A stretch of DNA of 64,000 bases, from NCBI RefSeq assembly GCF_934561205.1, contig NZ_CAKTFU010000002.1, forward strand, positions 136,729 through 200,728, given 5' to 3'. The notes under the pieces are model-generated. The model did no database searches. It was not told the DNA's origin and was given only the letters and a program-made list of their open reading frames with translations. The position numbers and the translations under genes are program-made. The stretch is from an uncultured Gemmiger sp. (GTDB taxonomy: Bacteria > Bacillota > Clostridia > Oscillospirales > Ruminococcaceae). Shown in pieces: positions 57,332 to 64,000 of this stretch. The stretch's first letter is position 1. Each line of letters begins with the position of its first letter.

Positions 57332-59668
57332 TTACTCCTTTTTCTCGGACGGGTTGGTTGACATCAATTTATAGAGCTTTGTATCCTTCGGGAAGGAATT
57401 GGTGAATGGAACAATGTTGCCCGCGCAGCGAATCAGCCCACAGCCTGCGGGAACATTGGTGACGTAGCCAAGCTGGTTGTCGGAAATGTTCAGCAGCTTC
57501 GCCAATTCCGCGCGGTCGGTAGCGCTCTGGTTCAGCATCACGAGAAACTCCGAGTTTGCCAGCATCAGGCGGGCGGTGTCAGAACGCAGCAGTTCGTCCA
57601 CATTCTGCGTCAGCCCGGTCACAAGACCGTTGTACTTGCGGATGCGCTTCCACAGCTTATAGAAGAAATTCGCGCTGTACTCGTAGCGGAACAAAATGTA
57701 AAACTCATCGCAGAAAATCCACGTTCTGCGGCCTTTCTTCCAGTTCTGGATGACGCGGTTGTAAATTGCATCCAGCGTCACCAGCATTCCCAGCGGCATA
57801 AGCTGTTCACCCAGTTCGCGGATGTCGTAGGCAATGATTCGTGCCTGCGTGTCCACGTTGGTGTGTTGGGCAAAGGTGTTCAGCGTGCCGGTAATGAACA
57901 GCTCGGACGACAGTGCCAGCCCCTGCGCTTCGGGTTCCGGCTGCATTTGGAGCAGACGGTAAAAGTCCTGCAGCGTGGGCGGCGTGCCTTTGTAGCTATT
58001 GCGGATATAAGGCAGGTACACCTGTTCGGTGCAGCGGCCAAGGATGGATTTTTCTTTCGCAGTCACCATGCCATCACCGATGAGCTGCTCGAACAGTGAC
58101 AGCACAAATTCCGACTTGCTGACAATGGGGTTGCGCTCGTCGCCGTAGGCGCGATCCATGTCCAGCGCGTTGATGTGGGTGTCGGATGTGGCCGAGATGC
58201 GGATGACCTCGCCGCCGAGCGCTTCGGTCAGATAGCCGAACTCCGACTCCGGGTCGAGGATGAGGATGTCGTCCTCAGTAGAGAGCGCGATCTGCACGAT
58301 TTCTTCCTTGGCACTCATGCTTTTGCCGGAGCCGGACACGCCCAAACGGAAGCTGTTGCCATTGAGCAACAGCCGACGATCCGCAACAATCATGTTCTTG
58401 CTGACGGCGTTCTGCCCGTAGTACAGACCGTTCGGCTGCATGATTTCCTGTGCGCGGAACGGAATCAACACGGCGGTGCTTTCGGTGGTGAGCGTGCGCA
58501 GAGCTTGGATCTTCCGCAGTCCATACGGCAGCACCGTGTCCAGTCCGTCTTTCTGCTGCCAGCGCAGCGTGGAAAGCTGGCACAGGTGCTTGCGCGCTGT
58601 GGAGTAAAGCGTTTCGGTGTCGCTGTCAAGCTGCTCTTTGCTGTCAGCCAGATGCACCAGCGTCACCAGCCCGAACATCATCCGCTGGTCGCGGGTCGTC
58701 AAATCGTCCAGCATCTCCTTGGTTTCCTTGCGCTGCAACTCCATGTCGTAGGGAATCATCGCGGTAAAATTGTTGTTGGCGTTCTGGCGGCGCTGCCAGT
58801 TGGCGACGTTCGTTTCCACGCCCAGCAGTGTGCTTTGCAGCTGGCGGGCTGCCTCGTCTGTCGGCACCGGCAGGATATCGATGGACAGCATCAAGTCGCG
58901 GTCAAGGTCGCAGAGTTCCGACACGAAGCTGTCCTTGATGTAGCTGGCGTAGTCCTGCAAATACAACACGCGCCCATACCGCGCGTCCAGTTTGAAATGG
59001 TCGGCAGCGAACTCCATGCTGTCGGGGCAGAGCCAATCCTTAAAATGCTGACCGCGCTTGGCGTGTTCGTGGATATTGAACTCTGCCGCAGCTTGTTCCC
59101 CTGCCTTGAAAAAGTCGCGGAAAATGTGCAGGCGCTCGTTCAGCGTCAGTTCGGTTGCCACCGAGGAAAGCTGCGCGAGGTGTGTCACCAGATCGGTGCC
59201 GACGCGGGAGAAATAACTGCGGGCTTCGTCCACATTGCGCTTTACTACGCTCACGGTCAGGTAACGCTCCCGCACAATGCTGTTGCTGGTGCCGGTGACC
59301 TGCGCTGTCAGCATCTGGTTGAACTCGTGACGGTACTCGTCCAGTCCGTCATCCTTGTCGGGCAGCAGGACGCTGCGCTCGAACTCGGACTTGTTGATGC
59401 GGCGGTTGTATATTGTGATTTTTGCCGATGCACCGGAATCGAGGGCGTTCAGCAGTTCAGAATAGTCGAGGAACATGGATGTTTTGTCCTCTTTGCTGGC
59501 GATGGCGTAATTGATGTCGGTGAACGACCATGTTTTGGAATATTGGTTGCCGACTTGGAAAATGCCATCCGCATAAATGCGGCGGATGGGAATGGCATCC
59601 TGTACGCTGCGCGGAATACGGAACTTTTCGCGTTCCATCTTCTGCGCTTTCGACAGGGTTTTAATCAA
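57332..59668 (-). CDS. VirB4-family conjugation ATPase
   Basis: A 778-residue cytoplasmic ATPase that powers the transfer channel. Walker A is GVSGSGKSMSAKEE near 448, and Walker B is TWIFCDEFYILF near 655. The N-terminal VirB4 part begins MIKTLSKAQKMEREKFRIP. The start is TTG 59668, overlapping the PrgI stop (GAGGAAA upstream); ATG 59638 is an alternative. Gene order PrgI-VirB4 is typical for Tn916/Tn1549-like elements of Firmicutes. It should make the element transmissible if the other parts are intact. Confidence 0.93.
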   Translation of the reverse strand: MIKTLSKAQKMEREKFRIPRSVQDAIPIRRIYADGIFQVGNQYSKTWSFTDINYAIASKEDKTSMFLDYSELLNALDSGASAKITIYNRRINKSEFERSVLLPDKDDGLDEYRHEFNQMLTAQVTGTSNSIVRERYLTVSVVKRNVDEARSYFSRVGTDLVTHLAQLSSVATELTLNERLHIFRDFFKAGEQAAAEFNIHEHAKRGQHFKDWLCPDSMEFAADHFKLDARYGRVLYLQDYASYIKDSFVSELCDLDRDLMLSIDILPVPTDEAARQLQSTLLGVETNVANWQRRQNANNNFTAMIPYDMELQRKETKEMLDDLTTRDQRMMFGLVTLVHLADSKEQLDSDTETLYSTARKHLCQLSTLRWQQKDGLDTVLPYGLRKIQALRTLTTESTAVLIPFRAQEIMQPNGLYYGQNAVSKNMIVADRRLLLNGNSFRLGVSGSGKSMSAKEEIVQIALSTEDDILILDPESEFGYLTEALGGEVIRISATSDTHINALDMDRAYGDERNPIVSKSEFVLSLFEQLIGDGMVTAKEKSILGRCTEQVYLPYIRNSYKGTPPTLQDFYRLLQMQPEPEAQGLALSSELFITGTLNTFAQHTNVDTQARIIAYDIRELGEQLMPLGMLVTLDAIYNRVIQNWKKGRRTWIFCDEFYILFRYEYSANFFYKLWKRIRKYNGLVTGLTQNVDELLRSDTARLMLANSEFLVMLNQSATDRAELAKLLNISDNQLGYVTNVPAGCGLIRCAGNIVPFTNSFPKDTKLYKLMSTNPSEKKE

Positions 59669-60063
59669 GCGGTTTCCTCGCTGTTATACGAATTTTTCTT
59701 CATAGGCAAACCTCTCTTTCGTTTCATGTCCGCGCGGATGGCGGACTGCATGGCTTCGTAGTAGTAGCTGTCGGACCTGAACACAAGGCGCTTCGGGCAG
59801 AGGATTTCAGACTTGAACCATGCCCAAAGCACCTGTTCGGCGGTCATGCCGTGGTAGGTAAAAAAGCCGCAGGCGGCAAACGGCGCGGCACCAAGGATGC
59901 ACATCCAGCCGATTTCTTCCGTGCCGACATACGGCTGCAAGGCAAAGTAGATGCCAACTGCCACGCCGACGGCCAGCACCGAGCAGATAAACTGCCGTGT
60001 GTTCAGCCCGAAAAAGATATTTTCGTGGTAGTCGCGGACTTCTTTCGGTATTTTAATTTCCAT
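59665..60063 (-). CDS. PrgI-family conjugation membrane protein
   Basis: A 132-residue protein with two membrane helices (FICSVLAVGVAVGIYFAL near 24 and MCILGAAPFAACGFFTYHG near 53), followed by a basic end. The start MEIKIPKEVRDYHENIFFGLNTRQF is the PrgI signature. Its gene precedes virB4 with an overlap. It is a structural part of the mating channel inner membrane complex. Confidence 0.9.
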   Translation of the reverse strand: MEIKIPKEVRDYHENIFFGLNTRQFICSVLAVGVAVGIYFALQPYVGTEEIGWMCILGAAPFAACGFFTYHGMTAEQVLWAWFKSEILCPKRLVFRSDSYYYEAMQSAIRADMKRKRGLPMKKNSYNSEETA

Positions 60064-60074
60064 AGATTGCCCCC

Positions 60075-60911
60075 TTATAATCCCATGATTTCTTTCACAA
60101 TGCGGTCACAGCCTTTTATCGCTCCGACCAGCACCAGCAGGTTAAATGCCAACTCTCCAACGTAAGTCCAAACCGCTGTGACAACCGATGCGCTGGTATC
60201 CACGGCGGGCGGGCTGGACGAGATGGCAGAGAAAATGATGCAGGACAAGGCAATCACCACGCCCTGCAAACATACACCTGCGTAACTGCGGATGAAGTTT
60301 TTACCCACACTGCTTGTAGGCTCACCCGCGAATGTGGACAGCGGTATCGGTGCAATGGCGGCGTACATCCACAGGCTGAACATTCTGCCGTAGACCGTGA
60401 GGATCATGGTAAAGGATAGCACCGTAATCAGCAGCCCGCCAATCAATGTGACCGCCCATAGGGGAATTGAGTCCCAAAATCCCACGTTGTTGATGGCGTC
60501 GATCAACTCCTGCGGCAGCGATACGCTGCTCATACCGGAACTGCCCGATTGAGTGATAATGGTGGACACCATGCCCTGCACGATGGAGAACATCGCCAGC
60601 ATCAATTCCAGCCCATAGGTCACTGCGCCCTTTGCCAGTGCAAAACGGATAAACAGCTTGAGGGCGTGTTCCGGCTTTTTGACCTCGACAAAGCTGCCGC
60701 AGGTTTTCATAACGCCTACGGCAAAAAACAGCACCAGCAGCCCATAACCGATTGCCTGCAACGCGCCGTGGATGCCTGTCATAACGCCCCAGACCTGCCC
60801 GCCCTTGAATGTCTGCGGGCTTTCGGTCAGCAGCGACCAAATTTCCGCCAGCTTGTCGTTCCATGTGGAGAGCGCGGCGTTCAAGTTCGATACGATCCAT
60901 GACTCACCCAC
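60075..60911 (-). CDS. VirB6/TrbL-like conjugation membrane protein
   Basis: A 278-residue polytopic membrane protein with about six helices, starting at GTG 60911 (MGESWIVSNLNAALSTW). It has a conserved QAIGYGLLVLFFAVGVMKTCGSF near 50 and WDSIPLWAVTLIGGLLITVLSFTMIL near 140. This matches TrbL/VirB6-like proteins found next to PrgI and VirB4 in Firmicutes elements. Ribosome site GGCGGTGA. It forms part of the channel across the membrane. Confidence 0.85.
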   Translation of the reverse strand: MGESWIVSNLNAALSTWNDKLAEIWSLLTESPQTFKGGQVWGVMTGIHGALQAIGYGLLVLFFAVGVMKTCGSFVEVKKPEHALKLFIRFALAKGAVTYGLELMLAMFSIVQGMVSTIITQSGSSGMSSVSLPQELIDAINNVGFWDSIPLWAVTLIGGLLITVLSFTMILTVYGRMFSLWMYAAIAPIPLSTFAGEPTSSVGKNFIRSYAGVCLQGVVIALSCIIFSAISSSPPAVDTSASVVTAVWTYVGELAFNLLVLVGAIKGCDRIVKEIMGL

Positions 60912-60944
60912 AGGGCATCACCGCCTTTCCTCTTGGTGCGCACC

Positions 60945-61265
60945 TCACGCGGTGATGAGGTCGAGGATTTCTTTGGCGAACGTGATAACCAGACCGCCCG
61001 CCAGCGTCAGGAAGCCTTGGCTGCGCTGGCTGGGATCGTGGCTCTGCAAGGACAGACCGACCTGCACAATGCCCCACCCCAACAGGATAAGACCCACCGC
61101 GCGGATCAGCGAAAAGATGAACGTGGAAAGGTTCTCCACGACCACCAGCGGGTCATCTGCAGCAAAAGTGGGCAGGGCAAAAATAATGCCGCACACCATG
61201 ACGGCGTACAGCGCAAACAAATTGAGAGAAATTTTCACGGATTTTTTGTTGTTATTCAGCTTCAT
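60945..61265 (-). CDS. Maff2-family conjugation protein
   Basis: A 106-residue protein with two hydrophobic helices (LFALYAVMVCGIIFALPTFA near 18 and FIFSLIRAVGLILLGWGIVQVGLSL near 50) and the conserved SHDPSQRSQGFLTLAGG. It belongs to the small Maff2/TrbC-like proteins that precede the VirB6-like gene in these systems, a possible pilin-like or structural part. Its ATG overlaps the VirD4 remnant stop as ATGA. Confidence 0.86.
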   Translation of the reverse strand: MKLNNNKKSVKISLNLFALYAVMVCGIIFALPTFAADDPLVVVENLSTFIFSLIRAVGLILLGWGIVQVGLSLQSHDPSQRSQGFLTLAGGLVITFAKEILDLITA

Positions 61266-62128
61266 GTAGACCTCCGAATTCTTTGTATGGTTGGCTTCAT
61301 TTCTACCGCTTCGGCGGGCAGAAAATCGTCCATATCCAGCAGTTCATAATTTTCGGGTGCGCCGGGCAGATCATCCAGCGCGTTGTCGGCGGCGGTGTAG
61401 TCGTAGGGGGCTGCGCCGCCGTCCTCGGTGCAGCGGATATTCGGGTGCTTGAGCAGATTGTACTTGAAATCCACCACGGGGCGTTCCCCACGGATAAACA
61501 AAATGCATTTGCCGTTGTCCAGCAGCCGCACCTCATCCGGAGTCATAAGGTCGCGCCCGGACTGCTGGTGGTTGATGCTGTAACTGCCGCTGCGCCCCTT
61601 ACTTTGGTTATAACTGGTCGTGGAGATGGTTTCTTTTCCCAGCAGTTCCGAGACATACTTGTGAGTTTCTTTCTCGGTACCACCAAGGTAGAGAAACTCG
61701 TCACATAAGCCCACCAGCGATTCCCAATCGTCTTTGTACATGGCTTTGAGCTGTGCCATGTTTTGCACGATGATGGAGCAGAAAATGGCGCGGGAACGCA
61801 TAGTTGCCAGCGCCGATAGGAATGTATCTTTCGGCAAGGAAATGTTCGCGTACTCGTCCATCAGGCAATGCACCGGCACAGGCAAGCGCCCTTTGTGTAC
61901 GCGGTCGGCTTGACGGTACAGCGTCTGGATAAGCTGGGTGTAGATCATGCCGACCAGATAATTCAGCGACTTATCCGAGTCCGGGATGCAGCAGAACAAA
62001 GCGATTTTGCGCTCACCCAGTTCCTGCAAATGCAGCTCGTCCGTCATGGTCAGCTTGGCGATGGGCGGCAGGTTGAATGCCGCCAAGCGCACACCCACGC
62101 TGACAAGGATGGATTTTGCGGTTTTGCC
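61262..62128 (-). pseudogene. VirD4/TraG coupling protein, N-terminal half missing
   Basis: The frame gives a VirD4/TraG C-terminal half: GKTAKSILVSVGVRLAAFN near the break, then LGERKIALFCCIPDSDKSLNYLVGMIY, CLMDEYANI (Walker B), SIIVQNMAQL and FLYLGGTEKETHKYVSELLGKET. The typical N-terminal membrane helices and Walker A of this roughly 600-residue protein are not upstream. The frame hits TGA at 62143-62141 and then a TnpW gene of another element begins. The coupling gene was probably cut by an insertion or recombination. Confidence 0.85.
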
Positions 62129-62172
62129 AGAGACGAAAAGTCAAGGACTTTTTCATCAAATTCACAAAGAAG

Positions 62173-62331
62173 TCACATTTTGCGGACTTCCTCACGGAGC
62201 AGACGCTTGATTTTGTCCTCCATTGTCTCTTTTGCGGTCTGGCTGAAATGCACACGGACGATATAGGTTGTCTTGCCAATCTGCTTTCTGACAGTAGGGC
62301 AAGTGGCGGTGTTGGTTGCGGTATTGTTCAT
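62173..62331 (-). CDS. TnpW-family transposon protein
   Basis: A 52-residue basic protein, MNNTATNTATCPTVRKQIGK onward, with TTYIVRVHFSQTAKETMEDKIKRLLREEV, the pattern of TnpW-family proteins of Tn4451-like mobilisable transposons. RBS AGGAGG precedes ATG 62331. It lies right beside the broken virD4 gene, so it marks the end of another element. A 7-bp hairpin (AAAAGTC with GACTTTT) sits between it and the break at about 62137-62155. Confidence 0.82.
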   Translation of the reverse strand: MNNTATNTATCPTVRKQIGKTTYIVRVHFSQTAKETMEDKIKRLLREEVRKM

Positions 62332-62473
62332 TCAAAATCCTCCTGTAAATGAAAAATGCCCGGTGACTGTTCATCATCGGGCGGTGTCGGTATGAGGGAA
62401 CAAGGCAAGGCGGCAACATTAAGGTATCTATAAAAACCTTGCCGTCTTTGCCACGCTTGCCGTGTTCCTGTTG

Positions 62474-64000
62474 TCAATCTCGGAGATAGCAGACCCATGC
62501 TGTGCCGTCTTTCTCGGTCACAAGTCTGTCCCCGATACGGCTCTTTGCCGTTCTCATGGTGCGTGAGGAAATCCCACGCTCATTGACTGCCTTTTCCAGC
62601 TCTGCGCTCGGCATACGCTTTCCATCTGCAAGCAGTTCCAGAATGAGCATTTGCGCCTGTGCGGTCTTGCTTTCGGTCTTGGCGGTGTCTGTCCCGGCAA
62701 GAAGCTCGTCAGCGGTAATGTCATAAGCTCCTATCCATTCAAAGCCTTTCTCGTCTCCCAGAGAAAAGGCAAGGGACTGTCCGGGCGGCGCAAGGGAGCT
62801 TTTCTCATGGATAAGCACCCTCGTTGTGGGGCTGTCCTTCAGCTTGCCGATAAAAAGCAGACTGCGGACTGCCGCCGTAATGTCGATAGACCCTAATCCC
62901 CGATAGGTGCTTTGCGTTCCTGCGGCTTTGTTCAGGTGTCCGATCAGCACGATAGCGCACCCGGTAGCCTGTGCAATGTCTCCCAGACTGCGGAAGATGG
63001 GACGGACTTCATTTGCCCGGTTCATGTCCACATCTGCGCCCAGAAACGCCTGCACCGGGTCAATGATAACCAGCCTTGCGTTGTTCTCTCGGATTGCCCT
63101 TGCTATGCGCTCATCGGCAAGGGTCAGCGGCGTGTCTCTATCGTCAATGACAAGTACTCTTTCAAGGTCTGCGTTCGCTTCCATCAGCCGGGGCTTAACG
63201 GTATCGCCCAGACCGTCCTCGGCGGTCTGATAGATGATATTGAAAGGCTCAAGTGTCTCCATACCGGGCAAGGGCTTTCGGTTGGTGCAAGCCGCCGCAA
63301 GACGCATGGCGAAGTAGGTCTTGCCCTCGCCGGGGTTGCCCTGTATGATGGTCAGCTTTCCAAAGGGAATATACGGAAACCATAGCCAATCCACGCTCGT
63401 CAGCTCCACATCTGCCATGCGGAGCATGGGGACAGGCTGGGCGGTGGGCAGCTCTCGCAGCGTGATTGTCTCGGCTATGAATTTGCGGCTGGGAATGTCC
63501 CCTTGCTGACGGAGAACATCGTTCCAGTCCTTCCTTGCCGGGACAAGGCGAATGACGGCGATCTCACCGGGAATGTCCTGTGCCAGTCGGGTACAGGCTT
63601 CGCTTCCTGCGGTGTCGCTGTCAAGGCAGAGGAACACTTTTCGGGTGTCCTTGCGTTCAGAAAGGAAACGGTCAAGGGCTTTGCCCGAAACGCCGCCCAG
63701 GGCAAGATAGCTTCGATTTTTCCAGTCCTGCGGGTAAAGGCAGATAAAGGACAAAAGGTCTATCGGTGCTTCAAAGACAAAGAGCTGATTGCCGTTACCC
63801 TCATATCGGAACGGATAGGACTTGTCAGACCCGGCAATGTCCTGTCTGAATGGGTCTGCCGTTCCTCGCACATGGGCGTATCTCGGCGTACCGCTTCGGT
63901 CTCTGCCGACAAACACAACATTGTGCCGCTTTGCGTCCTCGTAAATATCCCCGGAAAGAAGAAAAGCCTCAACAAGCGTTTTGTTGAGACCTCGGCTTTC
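62474..64000 (-). CDS. TOPRIM/AAA-ATPase replication protein of a mobile element (partial)
   Basis: At least 508 residues, continuing beyond the right edge. Visible domains in order: a DUF3991-type region (ESRGLNKTLVEAFLL), a TOPRIM fold (FEAPIDLLSFICLY and VFLCLDSDTAGSEA), an AAA_25 RepA-like ATPase (IIQGNPGEGKTYFAMRLAAA, VIIDPVQAFLGADVDM, GHLNKA), and a short C-terminal winged helix. It should act in priming or replication of a plasmid or transposon. The 142-base gap to tnpW holds no gene. Confidence 0.85.
   Translation of the reverse strand, partial: ESRGLNKTLVEAFLLSGDIYEDAKRHNVVFVGRDRSGTPRYAHVRGTADPFRQDIAGSDKSYPFRYEGNGNQLFVFEAPIDLLSFICLYPQDWKNRSYLALGGVSGKALDRFLSERKDTRKVFLCLDSDTAGSEACTRLAQDIPGEIAVIRLVPARKDWNDVLRQQGDIPSRKFIAETITLRELPTAQPVPMLRMADVELTSVDWLWFPYIPFGKLTIIQGNPGEGKTYFAMRLAAACTNRKPLPGMETLEPFNIIYQTAEDGLGDTVKPRLMEANADLERVLVIDDRDTPLTLADERIARAIRENNARLVIIDPVQAFLGADVDMNRANEVRPIFRSLGDIAQATGCAIVLIGHLNKAAGTQSTYRGLGSIDITAAVRSLLFIGKLKDSPTTRVLIHEKSSLAPPGQSLAFSLGDEKGFEWIGAYDITADELLAGTDTAKTESKTAQAQMLILELLADGKRMPSAELEKAVNERGISSRTMRTAKSRIGDRLVTEKDGTAWVCYLRD

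Noticed and set aside
62332..62473. Possible leader or small RNA between tnpW and the replication protein
   Set aside because: Only weak inverted repeats around GGCAAGG; no terminator run or start codon context to support a feature.
1..64000. CRISPR array, rRNA operon, or phage structural genes
   Set aside because: No regular spaced repeats, rRNA-like segments or capsid/tail patterns were seen.
38000..64000. Relaxase gene and oriT of the conjugative element
   Set aside because: No MobA/NicK-like or relaxase motif was recognised in the visible part; they may lie past the right edge.

Overview
The window looks like a chromosome segment of a low-oxygen gut Clostridia bacterium, probably Oscillospiraceae/Ruminococcaceae near Faecalibacterium, Gemmiger or Subdoligranulum. 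I infer this from GC-rich codon use with Gram-positive signals: strong AGGAGG-type ribosome sites, lipobox lipoproteins, a T-box leader, CIRCE operators and a ZTP riboswitch. No 16S gene is present, so the genus is a guess.

Region 1, about 1-34 kb, is ordinary chromosome. In order it holds: a T-box controlled TrpXYZ-like amino-acid ABC transporter; ftsW and gpsA; a phosphoesterase, BMP-type binding protein and CmpB-like membrane protein; queH; a mazF-type toxin, acpS and cca; a MerR regulator and galT; a PHP, TSCPD and FkbH-like operon; a LysR regulator; a CPBP protease, tadA, SDR, metA and glycosyltransferase run; an ECF sigma factor with its likely anti-sigma protein; fhs behind a ZTP riboswitch; a YkgJ, esterase and C_GCAxxG operon; htpG behind CIRCE operators; an ECF-transporter S component with a DUF4430 lipoprotein; and an unrecognised Cys-rich membrane protein.

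Region 2, about 34.4-38 kb, is lower in GC and borders a tRNA-Tyr gene. It holds repeated hairpins, two small HTH regulators (one apparently starting at AUA), a frameshifted short gene, a zinc-ribbon protein, a membrane coiled-coil protein and a DUF2971 protein. It reads as a small island or defence-type cassette.

Region 3, about 38-64 kb, is an integrative and conjugative element. Three serine recombinase genes and two catalytically altered resolvase-like genes lie at one end, followed by an XPD/DinG-type helicase. Cargo comprises an agr-like quorum-sensing locus with an intact kinase and regulator but broken agrB and agrD, an ABC-transporter cassette with lipoprotein and small membrane partners, and an AT-rich PD-(D/E)XK nuclease-like gene. 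Transfer genes follow: M23 peptidase, sortase B, VirB4, PrgI, VirB6-like and Maff2. A VirD4 coupling gene is cut off at its 5' side where another element begins, marked by TnpW and a TOPRIM/AAA protein running off the right edge. The transfer region therefore looks damaged here, and the element nested or recombined.
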